DNA of 64,000 bases, from the NCBI RefSeq assembly GCF_003261175.1, contig NZ_QLNP01000068.1:1-64000 (forward strand). The letters run 5' to 3'. The notes under the pieces are model-generated. The model ran no database searches, was not told where the DNA came from, and was given only the letters and a program-made list of their open reading frames with translations. Positions 54,025 through 63,200 of this stretch are shown piece after piece. The first letter of the stretch is position 1. Every line of letters begins with the position of its first letter. Both the position numbers and the translations under genes were made by a program. The stretch is from Arthrobacter globiformis. GTDB taxonomy: Bacteria; Actinomycetota; Actinomycetes; Actinomycetales; Micrococcaceae.

Positions 54025-54833
54025 CCACAGTTCCCGATCACAGCCCGTTCAGCAGCGCCTTCTCCGGCGAGGGGCCGTCCATCGGCATCGCCCTGTCCCA
54101 CGGGTTCACCGGCAGCCCGCACAGCCTGCGTTCGTGGGCCCAGTCGTTTGCCGATGCCGGCTTTGCCGTCAGGATGCCGCTGCTGCCGGGCCACGGCACC
54201 ACCTGGCAGGAGCTGGCCCGCAACCGCTGGCCGCAGTGGCACGACGCGATGGACGCCGCTTACCTTGAACTCGAGTCCGAATGCGACCTTGTCTTCGCGG
54301 CGGGCCTGTCCATGGGCGGCGCCCTGGCACTGCGCATCGCCGCGACCAGGCCCGTCGCCGGAGCCATCGTGGTCAACCCCGGCCTTGTCATTGATGACCG
54401 CCGGGCCCCGCTGGCCGGGATCCTCAAGCTGGTCCTCAAGAGCACGCCGGCAATAGCCAACGACATCCGGAAGCAGGGCGTCGACGAGGGCGCATATTCC
54501 CGTACCCCTGTGGCAGCCGCCCACGAACTCAATAAGATGTTCAAGGACACGGTCCGGCTGCTGCCTCGCATCACAGCGCCGGTCTGCGTGTTCCGCTCCA
54601 CGGTGGACCACGTTGTGTCCGATACCAGCATCACGGCCCTGCGGCACGGGCTCATCCACGCCCCGCTGCAGCTCACACGCCTCCACAACAGTTACCACGT
54701 GGCCACGCTGGACCACGATGCCGACCAGATCTTCAGCGGCTCGGTGGACTTCATCCAGTCCGTGGTGGCGGACGGCCACCGGGGATCCGCCGACTCCGCG
54801 ACAGCCAGCCAGAAGGGCGCGACCGATGAATAG
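54021..54833 (+). CDS. Alpha/beta hydrolase, copy 2
   Basis: The 270 residues share the whole pattern of the preceding gene: LSHGFTGSPHSLRSWAQSF, LLPGHGTTWQELARNRWPQWHD, GLSMGGALAL (nucleophile Ser), VVNPGLVIDDRRAP, FRSTVDHVVSD and NSYHVATLDHD. The two genes are clear tandem paralogues, diverged especially in the cap region (residues about 125-175), so they probably differ in substrate. It overlaps the upstream gene by 4 bp and the downstream membrane-protein gene by 8 bp (ATGAATAG), indicating a coupled three-gene operon. Confidence 0.88.
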   Translation: MTTVPDHSPFSSAFSGEGPSIGIALSHGFTGSPHSLRSWAQSFADAGFAVRMPLLPGHGTTWQELARNRWPQWHDAMDAAYLELESECDLVFAAGLSMGGALALRIAATRPVAGAIVVNPGLVIDDRRAPLAGILKLVLKSTPAIANDIRKQGVDEGAYSRTPVAAAHELNKMFKDTVRLLPRITAPVCVFRSTVDHVVSDTSITALRHGLIHAPLQLTRLHNSYHVATLDHDADQIFSGSVDFIQSVVADGHRGSADSATASQKGATDE

Positions 54834-55518
54834 GCCCGATTCGAATGCATCCGATCCGAGTGCCAACCAGGATGACGCCGTCTGGCTCGACCTGGTGGCC
54901 AGGCTCCAGGGCGACAGCCCGGCTCCGGATGCGGACGTCGCCCCAGGCGACGGGGAACCCCGACCCACCAAGTCCCCGCGCCATCACGGCGGTCCCCGGC
55001 ACAGCGCAGCTCCCAGCGACAACCGAGCCGACGACGCCGGCTCCGCACGGGCAGAAGAGCCGGACGCCGGTTCCGGTCCGGGAAGCGCGGCAAGACGCTT
55101 CACCGACTTCGATCCGCTGGGCCTGGCGCCACGGGCGCCCCGGGAACTGTCAGCCGCCGAGCGGCAGCAGGCCGCCGACCAGGAGAAGGCAACAGGCCAG
55201 GAGAAGGCCGACCGGTCTGGACAGCCTGACGTTCCCCCCGGCGCCGGGGACCCGCGCGACTACAGCGTCGAGGACGACGACGGTGAGTTCGTGCCGGAGG
55301 AGCCGCCCAAGCTTTCGGCGACGGACCCGCTGACGATGCTCGCCTGGCTGGGCGCCGTCGGCGCTCCGGTTGCCCTGGTCCTGTCGTCGATGTTCTGGCG
55401 CTCCGCGCCGCTGCTGGCAATCCTCGGCATGGTGGCCGCCTTCATCGGGGCTGTGGTGTACCTGATCATGAAGCTGCCGCAGGAGAAGGACGAGAACGAC
55501 GACGGCGCCCGGGTCTGA
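54826..55518 (+). CDS. Acidic protein with two C-terminal membrane helices, unknown function
   Basis: I do not recognise a named family. The ATG at 54826 gives 230 residues. The first 150 are acidic and proline-rich, probably disordered and cytoplasmic, with FTDFDPLGLAPRAPRELSAAE in the middle. Two transmembrane segments follow (about 167-186, TMLAWLGAVGAPVALVLSSM, and 190-211), then a short charged tail. Overlap with the upstream hydrolase gene suggests a membrane role connected with the hydrolases. Similar tails of disordered N-terminus plus two helices are common in actinobacterial hypothetical proteins. Confidence 0.8.
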   Translation: MNRPDSNASDPSANQDDAVWLDLVARLQGDSPAPDADVAPGDGEPRPTKSPRHHGGPRHSAAPSDNRADDAGSARAEEPDAGSGPGSAARRFTDFDPLGLAPRAPRELSAAERQQAADQEKATGQEKADRSGQPDVPPGAGDPRDYSVEDDDGEFVPEEPPKLSATDPLTMLAWLGAVGAPVALVLSSMFWRSAPLLAILGMVAAFIGAVVYLIMKLPQEKDENDDGARV

Positions 55519-55526
55519 CGCTTCCG

Positions 55527-56672
55527 TCAGCGGTGCGTGCGGCTGCTGGCCCGGGACAGGTCGGCAGCCCCGATCAGGCCGGCATTTGGCCCAAGGGCGG
55601 CCAGGTCTATTTCTGCGGCAGGACGGAAACCGCGGCCGGTGAGGTTGCGGGCGAAGGCCTTGCGCGCCGGAGCCACCAGCAGTTCGCCGGCCGCGCACAG
55701 ACCGCCGCCAATCACGAACTTCCCCGGATCGAGGGCGGCGGCAAGGTTCGCCAGCCCCAGACCGAGCCAGTTCCCGACGTCCTCAAGGAGCTCCCGGGAG
55801 GCGGCGTCGCCGGCGATGGCCAGTTCCGTCACCGTGGCCCCCGTGATGCGGCCGGCGCTTCCGTCGACCGCTTTGAGAAGCTCCTGCGCCACCGGCGAAT
55901 TCGCCATCGCCAGTTCCCGGGCCTCCCGGCCGAGGGCGTTGCCTGAGGCATACTGTTCCCAGCAGCCGCGGTTGCCGCACTCGCACCGGTGGCCGCCGGG
56001 CATGATGATCTGGTGGCCGAACTCCCCCGCCACACCAAACCTGCCGCGCTCGACGCGCCCGTCCATCACCATGGCTCCGCCGATGCCGGTGCCAAGGGTG
56101 ATGCAGACCAGCCGGTCCTGCCCCTGCCCGGCACCGAAGCGCCATTCGGCCCAGGCCGCAGCATCGGCGTCGTTAACCAGCATCACGGGGCGCCGCAGCA
56201 GGTGCTGCAGGTTCTCCCGCAGCGGTTCGTTCCGCCAGGCGAGATGCGGGCTGAACAGCACCGTGCCGCCGTCGAGATCCATCCAGCCGGCGGCACCAAT
56301 GCCCACGGACCGTATCCGGGTACCGGCGCTCAATTCCTCAACCAGTTCCACGATGACGCGCTCCACCGCACGCGGGTCGCTTCCCGGCGTGGACCGCCGC
56401 GCCTCGCGCAGGATGCGGCCCTCGGCGTCCACCACGCCGGCGGCAACCTTGGTGCCGCCGATGTCGATGCCGATGGCAAGTCCCCGGCGCCCCAGCCGCA
56501 GTTGCTGCCGGAAGAGGCGGCGGCCAGCCAGGTGGCCCCCGTACCCCGGGGCCGGTCGCCGTGACACGGAGTGCCGCGGCTCCGCGCGCCGGGACGCCCA
56601 TCCCCCGGGCTGGCTGCTCCGGACGGAGTCTAGGGGCGGGGCTGGCTGCTCGTTGGGCGCGGAGGGCTGCAT
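55527..56672 (-). CDS. ROK family sugar kinase (glucokinase-like)
   Basis: It phosphorylates a hexose, most likely glucose, with ATP. After a proline/arginine-rich N-terminal extension (about 1-62), the ROK domain has IGIDIGGTKVAAGVVD, VNDADAAAWAEWRFG (catalytic Asp), GTGIGGAMVMDG, GEFGHQIIMPGGHRCECGNRGCWEQYASG (zinc CxCGxxGC) and GKFVIGGGL. The ATG at 56672 (MQPSAPNEQP, 381 residues) is used; the start could be nearer residue 60. With ppgK at 13093 the window encodes two glucose-kinase-type enzymes. It converges on the small membrane-protein gene. Confidence 0.88.
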   Translation of the reverse strand: MQPSAPNEQPAPPLDSVRSSQPGGWASRRAEPRHSVSRRPAPGYGGHLAGRRLFRQQLRLGRRGLAIGIDIGGTKVAAGVVDAEGRILREARRSTPGSDPRAVERVIVELVEELSAGTRIRSVGIGAAGWMDLDGGTVLFSPHLAWRNEPLRENLQHLLRRPVMLVNDADAAAWAEWRFGAGQGQDRLVCITLGTGIGGAMVMDGRVERGRFGVAGEFGHQIIMPGGHRCECGNRGCWEQYASGNALGREARELAMANSPVAQELLKAVDGSAGRITGATVTELAIAGDAASRELLEDVGNWLGLGLANLAAALDPGKFVIGGGLCAAGELLVAPARKAFARNLTGRGFRPAAEIDLAALGPNAGLIGAADLSRASSRTHR

Positions 56673-56770
56673 AGTCCCCCATTCTAGGTGTCGCCCCAGA
56701 GCGTCGTCGCAGGTGGGACACCCGAACCGCACGTCCTGCCCACTGGCGGCGCGTACCCTTTAGCCGTAAA

Positions 56771-56786
56771 GTTACCGACGGGTAAC
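56771..56786. promoter_or_regulatory. Inverted repeat GTTACC-N4-GGTAAC upstream of fadD15-like gene
   Basis: A perfect 6-bp inverted repeat (56771-56776 / 56781-56786) with GACG between lies 81 bp upstream of the acyl-CoA ligase start, in the divergent gap shared with the ROK gene. Its TTACC-N4-GGTAA shape is typical of TetR-family operators found near fatty-acid genes in actinobacteria. Confidence 0.5.
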
Positions 56787-56866
56787 CACGATCTGCCGGC
56801 CCCGGCCAGGTGACGTACTAAGGTTAGGACTACCCGCTGCGGCCAACGGATATCAAAGGAGCTAAC

Positions 56867-58687
56867 GTGCGCGAATTCAGCGTTCCGCCCTTGGCGAACG
56901 TCCCCCTGGACAGTAATATCACGGACCTTGTTCTGCGCCAGGCAGCCAAGGCATCCAACCCTGCCCTGTTTTCGCGCCTCGACCCTGCCGGCCAGTGGCA
57001 GGACATTCGGGCCAAGGAATTTGTGGCCGACGTGTCCGCTCTCGCCAAGGGGCTCATCGCCAATGGTGTCGGTGCGGGCGACCGCGTGGGCATCATGTCG
57101 CGTACCCGTTACGAGTGGGCACTCATCGACTTCGCCATCTGGTTCGCAGGTGGCGTTTCCGTTCCCATCTACGAAACGTCATCGCCCTCCCAGGTCGCCT
57201 GGAACCTGGGTGACTCCGGCGCCGTCGCTGCATTCGGCGAATCGGACCACCACGAGAACATCATCCGGCAGGCCGCTGCCACCGAAGGCCTCACGGCACT
57301 GACCCATGTGTGGCAGCTGGAGGGGGACGGCCTCGACGCCGTGCGTGCGGCCGGTGCTGCCGTCAGCGACGACGAACTCGACGCCCGGCGGCGCTCCGCC
57401 GGGCTCAGCGACCTCGCCACCATCATCTACACCTCGGGCACCACCGGCCGTCCCAAGGGCTGCGAACTGACCCACGGAAACTTTGTGGAGCTGTCAGAGA
57501 ACGCCCTCGCCACCTCGCTGAGCGGCGTAGTCCATGAGCAGTCGCGCACCATCATGTTCCTGCCGCTGGCACATGTCTTCGCACGCTTCATCTCGGTCCT
57601 GGCCGTCGCCGCCGGCGTTACCGTGGCGCACACCCCCGACATCAAGCACCTGCTGCCCGACCTGCAGAGCTACAAGCCGACGTTCATCCTTGCTGTGCCG
57701 CGCGTGTTCGAAAAGGTGTACAACTCGGCCCTCACCAAGGCCGAAGACGGCGGCAAGGGCGCGATCTTCCACAAGGCCGCCGACACAGCCATCGCCTACT
57801 CCCGCGCACGGCAGGCCGGAAGTATCGGCCTGGGCCTGAAGATCAGGCACGCGATCTTCGACAAGCTCGTCTACGGCAAACTCCGCGCCGCCATGGGCGG
57901 GGAGGTGGCACATGCCGTGTCCGGCGGCGGCCCGCTCGGCGAGCGGCTGGGCCACTTCTTCCAGGGCATCGGCCTGCAGATCCTGGAGGGCTACGGCCTC
58001 ACCGAAACCACGGCCCCCGTCAGCGTCAATACGCCGGAGCGGATCAAGATCGGGACGGTCGGTGCCCCGATTCCGGGCAACAGCGTTCGGATTGCCGACG
58101 ACGGCGAGATCCTCGTCAAGGGCTCCTGCGTCATGCGGGGGTACTACCAGCGGTCCGACCTCACAGAGGAGTCGTTCGCTGATGGCTGGTTCCGCACCGG
58201 TGACATCGGCCAGCTCGACGACGACGGCTACCTGCTGATTACCGGCCGCAAAAAGGAAATCATAGTCACTGCCGGCGGCAAGAACGTGGTTCCCGCGCTG
58301 CTCGAGGACCAGATCCGGGCTGATGCGCTGGTGTCACAGGTACTCGTTGTGGGTGACAACCGCCCGTTCATCGGCGCCCTCGTGACGCTGGATGAGGAAG
58401 CACTCCCGGGCTGGCTGCAGCGCCACGGCCTGCCGGCGGACACGAACCTGAGCGACGCCGCCGGACATGCCGAGGTCAAGGCCGCCGTGCAGGAGCTCAT
58501 CAACCAGGCCAACCAGTCGGTTTCGCAGGCGGAGGCCATCAAGTCATTCCGGATCGTGCCGAGCGATTTCACCGAAGCCTCCGGCCACCTCACCCCGTCC
58601 ATGAAGGTCAAGCGCGCGCAGGTCATGAAGGACTTCGAGGGCGTGATCGACGACATGTACAAGTCGCCGAAGCCCACCCGCGCCTAG
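56867..58687 (+). CDS. Long-chain-fatty-acid--CoA ligase (FadD15-like)
   Basis: It activates fatty acids to acyl-CoA through an acyl-adenylate. At 606 residues it has the AMP-binding P-loop TIIYTSGTTGRPKGCEL (about 185-201), the linker/A5 motif GYGLTETTAP, DGWFRTGDIGQLDDDGYLLITGRKKEIIV (A7-A8) and a C-terminal lysine in HLTPSMKVKRAQV. The GTG at 56867 is fixed by AAAGGAG 5 nt upstream. It corresponds to M. tuberculosis fadD15 (Rv2187). A TetR-like inverted repeat lies upstream. Acyl-CoA may serve the nearby PlsC acyltransferase. Confidence 0.94.
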   Translation: MREFSVPPLANVPLDSNITDLVLRQAAKASNPALFSRLDPAGQWQDIRAKEFVADVSALAKGLIANGVGAGDRVGIMSRTRYEWALIDFAIWFAGGVSVPIYETSSPSQVAWNLGDSGAVAAFGESDHHENIIRQAAATEGLTALTHVWQLEGDGLDAVRAAGAAVSDDELDARRRSAGLSDLATIIYTSGTTGRPKGCELTHGNFVELSENALATSLSGVVHEQSRTIMFLPLAHVFARFISVLAVAAGVTVAHTPDIKHLLPDLQSYKPTFILAVPRVFEKVYNSALTKAEDGGKGAIFHKAADTAIAYSRARQAGSIGLGLKIRHAIFDKLVYGKLRAAMGGEVAHAVSGGGPLGERLGHFFQGIGLQILEGYGLTETTAPVSVNTPERIKIGTVGAPIPGNSVRIADDGEILVKGSCVMRGYYQRSDLTEESFADGWFRTGDIGQLDDDGYLLITGRKKEIIVTAGGKNVVPALLEDQIRADALVSQVLVVGDNRPFIGALVTLDEEALPGWLQRHGLPADTNLSDAAGHAEVKAAVQELINQANQSVSQAEAIKSFRIVPSDFTEASGHLTPSMKVKRAQVMKDFEGVIDDMYKSPKPTRA

Positions 58688-58703
58688 CCAGGGCTTGATC
58701 CGC

Positions 58704-60050
58704 CTAGTCCTGCTGCAGCTCGTCCACCACCAGCGCGGCCAGCTCCACGGCTGCGGCGCGGGTTGCCGGCTTCAGCTGGCCCAGGCGGATCCGCGAACCT
58801 TCCGCCAGGTGCCTGTCATGCGGAATCCGCACCACGTTCTTCACCCGGGACAGGAAGTGCTGCTCGATTTCGTCGATGTTGACCAGCGTGCGGTTTCCGG
58901 CAGCCATGTTGATGACCACCGTTGCCTTGGCGACGAGGTCCTGGCGGCCGTGGGCTTCAAGCCAGGACAGCGTTTCGGACGCCAGCCGGGCCTCATCCAC
59001 GCTGCCGCCGGAAACGAGCACCACGGCATCGGCCTTCTCCAGCGTGCCCTTCATGACGGAGTGCACCATGCCGGTGCCTGAATCGGTGAGCACGATCGAG
59101 TAATACCGGCCCAGGATATCCGTAACGGCGCGGTAGTCGGCGTCGTCGAAGGCGTGGGCCACCATGGGGTCGGTGTCCGAGGCAAGCACATCGAGGCGCG
59201 AACCGTCCCGTGCCGTGTAGTTGGACAGCTGCGCGAACGAGTCGACCGTGAACCTGTCCTTCACCAGCTGGCGGGCCGTGAAATCAGCCCTGCCCGGCGA
59301 CCGGTCTGACAGAGTGCCCCGGTCCGGATTCGCATCCATCGCGATGACCCGGTCCTCACGCAGCTCAGCCAGCACCATGCCGAGCAGGGTTGTGACGGTG
59401 GTCTTGCCCACTCCGCCCTTGCGCGAGAGCACCGGCACGTACCGGGTCCGCTCCCCCAGCCGCATGGCGATGCGGTGCTCCATGGCCCGCTGGATGCGGA
59501 CTTGGTCGGAGTCGCCGAGGTTCACGTAGCCCAGGGTTGCCTGGTACAGCCAGCGGCGCCAGCCCGACACCGGGGCGGCTGCGGCCCTGGTCAGGAGACG
59601 GTCAGCGGTCAGGGCAGCAGCGGGCTCCGGTCCCTCGGGCCGTTCACGGCGCCCGGGGAGGTCCTTCACCTCTTCACCTTCATCAACTGGCGCGGGAACC
59701 GGTGCAACGGCGGCCGCTGTGTCAGCTAGGTCCTGGTGCTCCGCGATGGCTCCACCGGGGCCGGCGGTCACAACGGGCAGGGCCGACGTAACCGTCCCCT
59801 GCTGCACCACGCCGCCGACTGCCGGGAGCGATCCGGCAGAGGTGCGGTCCTGGGCGTCGGAAACGGTCACCACACTGATGTCCCCGGCCGGTGCCACCAC
59901 ACTGGTCACCGCTACGTCCGCCGCGCCCGCCGGAACCACCCCGCCGGGACCGGTCAGGGGCTCCGCCGCAACGTCGGCGACGCTGCCTTGTGAGATTGAA
60001 GGCCTCCGGTCGGGGCGCGGCCCGGGCTTGGGCGTATTGGTCTGCGTCAT
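58704..60050 (-). CDS. ParA/MinD-like P-loop ATPase with long disordered N-terminus
   Basis: The 448 residues divide into a Pro/Ala/Val-rich, probably disordered N-terminus (about 1-170) and a MinD/ParA ATPase domain (about 205-445). The latter has a deviant Walker A (SRKGGVGKTTVTTLL), the switch region VIAMDANPDRGTL, Walker B-like YSIVLTDSGTGM and a C-terminal region LAEGSRIRLGQLKPAT. Proteins of this build occur beside type VII secretion or as orphan cell-positioning ATPases in actinobacteria. No partner (ParB, secretion gene or cargo) is adjacent, so the role is unknown. It converges on the acyl-CoA ligase, 16 bp away. Confidence 0.82.
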   Translation of the reverse strand: MTQTNTPKPGPRPDRRPSISQGSVADVAAEPLTGPGGVVPAGAADVAVTSVVAPAGDISVVTVSDAQDRTSAGSLPAVGGVVQQGTVTSALPVVTAGPGGAIAEHQDLADTAAAVAPVPAPVDEGEEVKDLPGRRERPEGPEPAAALTADRLLTRAAAAPVSGWRRWLYQATLGYVNLGDSDQVRIQRAMEHRIAMRLGERTRYVPVLSRKGGVGKTTVTTLLGMVLAELREDRVIAMDANPDRGTLSDRSPGRADFTARQLVKDRFTVDSFAQLSNYTARDGSRLDVLASDTDPMVAHAFDDADYRAVTDILGRYYSIVLTDSGTGMVHSVMKGTLEKADAVVLVSGGSVDEARLASETLSWLEAHGRQDLVAKATVVINMAAGNRTLVNIDEIEQHFLSRVKNVVRIPHDRHLAEGSRIRLGQLKPATRAAAVELAALVVDELQQD

Positions 60051-60117
60051 GGCTTCCGCTCTGTTTCGTGCCGGCTGCCGGTTGGGTTACGGCAGCCAGT
60101 GTGGTTCGGAAACGGCT

Positions 60118-60145
60118 GTGGGGGCGGCTTGGCGCCGTCCCCCAC
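60118..60145. other. Inverted repeat upstream of the ParA-like gene
   Basis: GTGGGGG (60118-60124) pairs with CCCCCAC (60139-60145), followed on the plus strand by AACCTTATTTTC. It lies in the 213-bp gap between pyc and the ParA-like gene and may form part of a terminator or leader structure. Confidence 0.4.
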
Positions 60146-60171
60146 AACCTTATTTTCTGTCTACCACCCTA

Positions 60172-60202
60172 CCTGCAGGGCGGCCGCCGGCCGCCCTGCA
60201 GG
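60172..60202 (-). terminator. Very stable hairpin after pyc
   Basis: CCTGCAGGGCGGCC (60172-60185) pairs perfectly with GGCCGCCCTGCAGG (60189-60202) around a 3-nt loop, 62 bp beyond the pyc stop. There is no T run. A terminator for pyc is the simplest reading. Confidence 0.6.
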
Positions 60203-60263
60203 CTATTCAGCGGCGATCCAGCCGCCAGTCAAGTGCTCAGCAGCCGTCTTTTCGACCGCCGTT

Positions 60264-63200
60264 TCATTCAACAACGATCAGCAGGTCACCGCCCTGAACC
60301 TGTTCCACAGCGGAAATGGCCAGCCGCGTCACCTTGCCGCCCACCGGCGTCGTGATGGAGGCCTCCATCTTCATCGCCTCGATGGTGGCAATGGTGTCGC
60401 CGGCCTTGACGGTGTCGCCCGCCTCGACGGTGACCGTCACGGCGCCAGCGAAGGGAGCGGCGACGTGGCCCGGCACGGACGCGTCAGCCTTCTCCGCCGT
60501 CTTCACGTTGCTGACCACGGACTTGTCGCGCACCGAGACCGGGCGGGACTGGCCGTTGAGCGTGCACATGACCGTGCGCATGCCCTTCTCGTCCGGCTCC
60601 GACACAGCTTCCAGGGACGCGATGAGGCGCACACCCTTTTCGAGCTGGATCACGTGCTCTTCACCGCGCTGCAGGCCGTACAGGTAGTCGCGGGTGTCCA
60701 GCACCGAAACGTCGCCGTACGTCTCCCGGCTCTTGAGGTAGTCCTTGGTCGGACCGGCGAAGAGCAGCCGGTTCAGCGTCTGCTGGCGGGTCTTCGAGTC
60801 GCCGCGGAGCGCTGCGCTGTCCTCAGCGCTCAGCTCGGCGTCGCGCACCTTGACGCTCCGGCCCTGGAGGGCCTTGGTGCGGAACGGTTCCGGCCAGCCT
60901 CCCGGAGGATCGCCCAGCTCGCCGGACAGGAATCCGATAACGGAGTCGGGGATGTCGTAGTTCTGCGGGTTCTCGTTGAAGTCGGCCGGGTCTGCGTTCA
61001 GGCCCACGAGGTGCAGGGCAAGGTCGCCCACCACCTTCGACGACGGGGTCACCTTGACCAGGTGGCCCAGGATCCGGTCGGCAGCGGTGTACATGTCCTC
61101 GATCGCCTCGAAGCGCTCGCCCAGGCCAAGCGCGATGGCCTGCTGGCGGAGGTTTGACAGCTGCCCGCCCGGGATTTCGTGCTGGTACACGCGGCCTGTC
61201 GGACCCGGCAGGCCCGATTCGAACGGGGCGTAGACCCTGCGGACGGCCTCCCAGTACGGCTCAAGTGAGCTGACCGCTGCCAGGCTGAGGCCGGTGTCGC
61301 GTTCAGTGTGGGCCAGGGCCGCAACCAGGGCCGACGCCGACGGCTGGCTGGTGGTGCCGGCGAGGGATGCCGAGGCGACATCCACGGCGTCGACGCCTGC
61401 ATCGACTGCCGAGAGCAGGGTGGCGAGCTGGCCGCCTGCGGTGTCGTGGGTGTGCAGGTGGACCGGAAGGTCAAAGCGTTCCCGCAGCGCCGAGACGAGC
61501 TTCGCGGCGGCTGCCGGACGCAGCAGGCCTGCCATGTCCTTGATGGCGAGGATGTGGGCGCCCGCTTCGACAATCTTGTCCGCCAGGCCAAGGTAGTAGT
61601 CCAGTGTGTAGAGCGTCTCGCTCGGGTCCAGCATGTCGCCGGTGTAGCAAAGTGCCACCTCGGCGACGGCGGTGCCGGTGGCCCGGACTGCGCGGATGGC
61701 CGGCGCCATCTGGCTGACGTCGTTCAGTGCATCGAAGATGCGGAAGATGTCGATGCCGGTGGCCGCTGCCTCGTTGACGAAGGCCTCGGTCACTTCCTCG
61801 GGGTACGGGGTATAGCCCACGGTGTTCCGGCCGCGGAGCAGCATCTGCAGGCAGACGTTCGGCAGGGCCTTGCGCAGCGCGGCAAGCCGGTCCCAGGGGT
61901 CCTCGCCGAGGAACCGCAGCGCGACGTCGTAGGTGGCACCGCCCCAGGCCTCAACCGAGAGCAGTTCCGGCAGGAGGGTGGAGACCGCGGGCGCGGCGGC
62001 CAGCAGATCCCTGGTGCGGACGCGGGTGGCCAGGAGTGACTGGTGGGCGTCGCGGAAGGTGGTGTCGGTGACGGCGACGGCTTTCTGCTCGCGCAGCGCC
62101 TTGGCGAAGCCCTCCGGTCCGAGTTCCAGCAGCCGCTGGCGGGAGCCGGGGCGTGCCTCGGCGCCGGCGACGGCCGGGAGCTTGTCTGCGGGGTCGGTGC
62201 GGACCGGAAGTTCGCCGTTCGGCTTGTTCACGGTGACCTCGGCCAGCCAGGTCAGCAGCTTCGTGCCGCGGTCGGCGGAGACGCGAGACTTCAGCAGTTC
62301 GGGGCGTTCGTCGATGAAGGACGTGGCCACGTTGCCGGCGATGAAGTCGGCGTCGTCAAGGACGGCCTGCAGGAAGGAGATGTTCGTGGAGACACCGCGG
62401 ATGCGGAACTCCGCCAGCGCCCGGCGCGCCCTGGCGACGGCGGAGGGGTAGTCCCGGCCGCGGCAGGTGAGCTTCACCAGCATGGAGTCGAAGTGCGGGC
62501 TGATTTCGGCACCCGAGTAGACGGTGCCGCCGTCGAGCCTTACACCGGCACCGCCGGCGGAGCGGTATCCCGTGATCTTTCCGACGTCGGGCCGGAAGCC
62601 GTTGGCCGGGTCCTCGGTGGTGATGCGGCTCTGCAGCGCGGCACCCTTGAGGTGAACGGTCTCCTGGGAAAGCCCAAGGTCAGCCAGGGTCTCACCCGCG
62701 GCAATGCGCATCTGCGACTGGACGAGGTCGACGTCGGTGACCTCTTCCGTAACCGTGTGCTCCACCTGGATGCGGGGGTTCATTTCGATGAAGACGTGCT
62801 GGCCGGCGCGTTCGCCCACGGTATCCACCAGGAACTCGACCGTTCCCGCGTTGACGTAATTCAGGGCCTTGGCGAACTTCACCGCGTCCCGGTACAGGGC
62901 CTGGCGGATGCCTTCGTCCAGGTTGGGGGCCGGGGCGATCTCGATAACCTTCTGGTGGCGGCGCTGGATGGAACAGTCACGCTCGAAGAGGTGCATGACG
63001 TTGCCCTCGGCGTCAGCCAGGATCTGGACCTCGATGTGGCGCGGGCGCAGCACCGCCTGCTCAAGGAACATGGTGGGGTCACCGAAGGCGGCGTCGGCCT
63101 CGCGCATAGCGGACTGCAGCGCCTCCGGCAGGGCTTCGCGGGTGTCGACGCGGCGCATGCCGCGCCCGCCGCCGCCGGCCACAGCCTTGGCGAAAATGGG

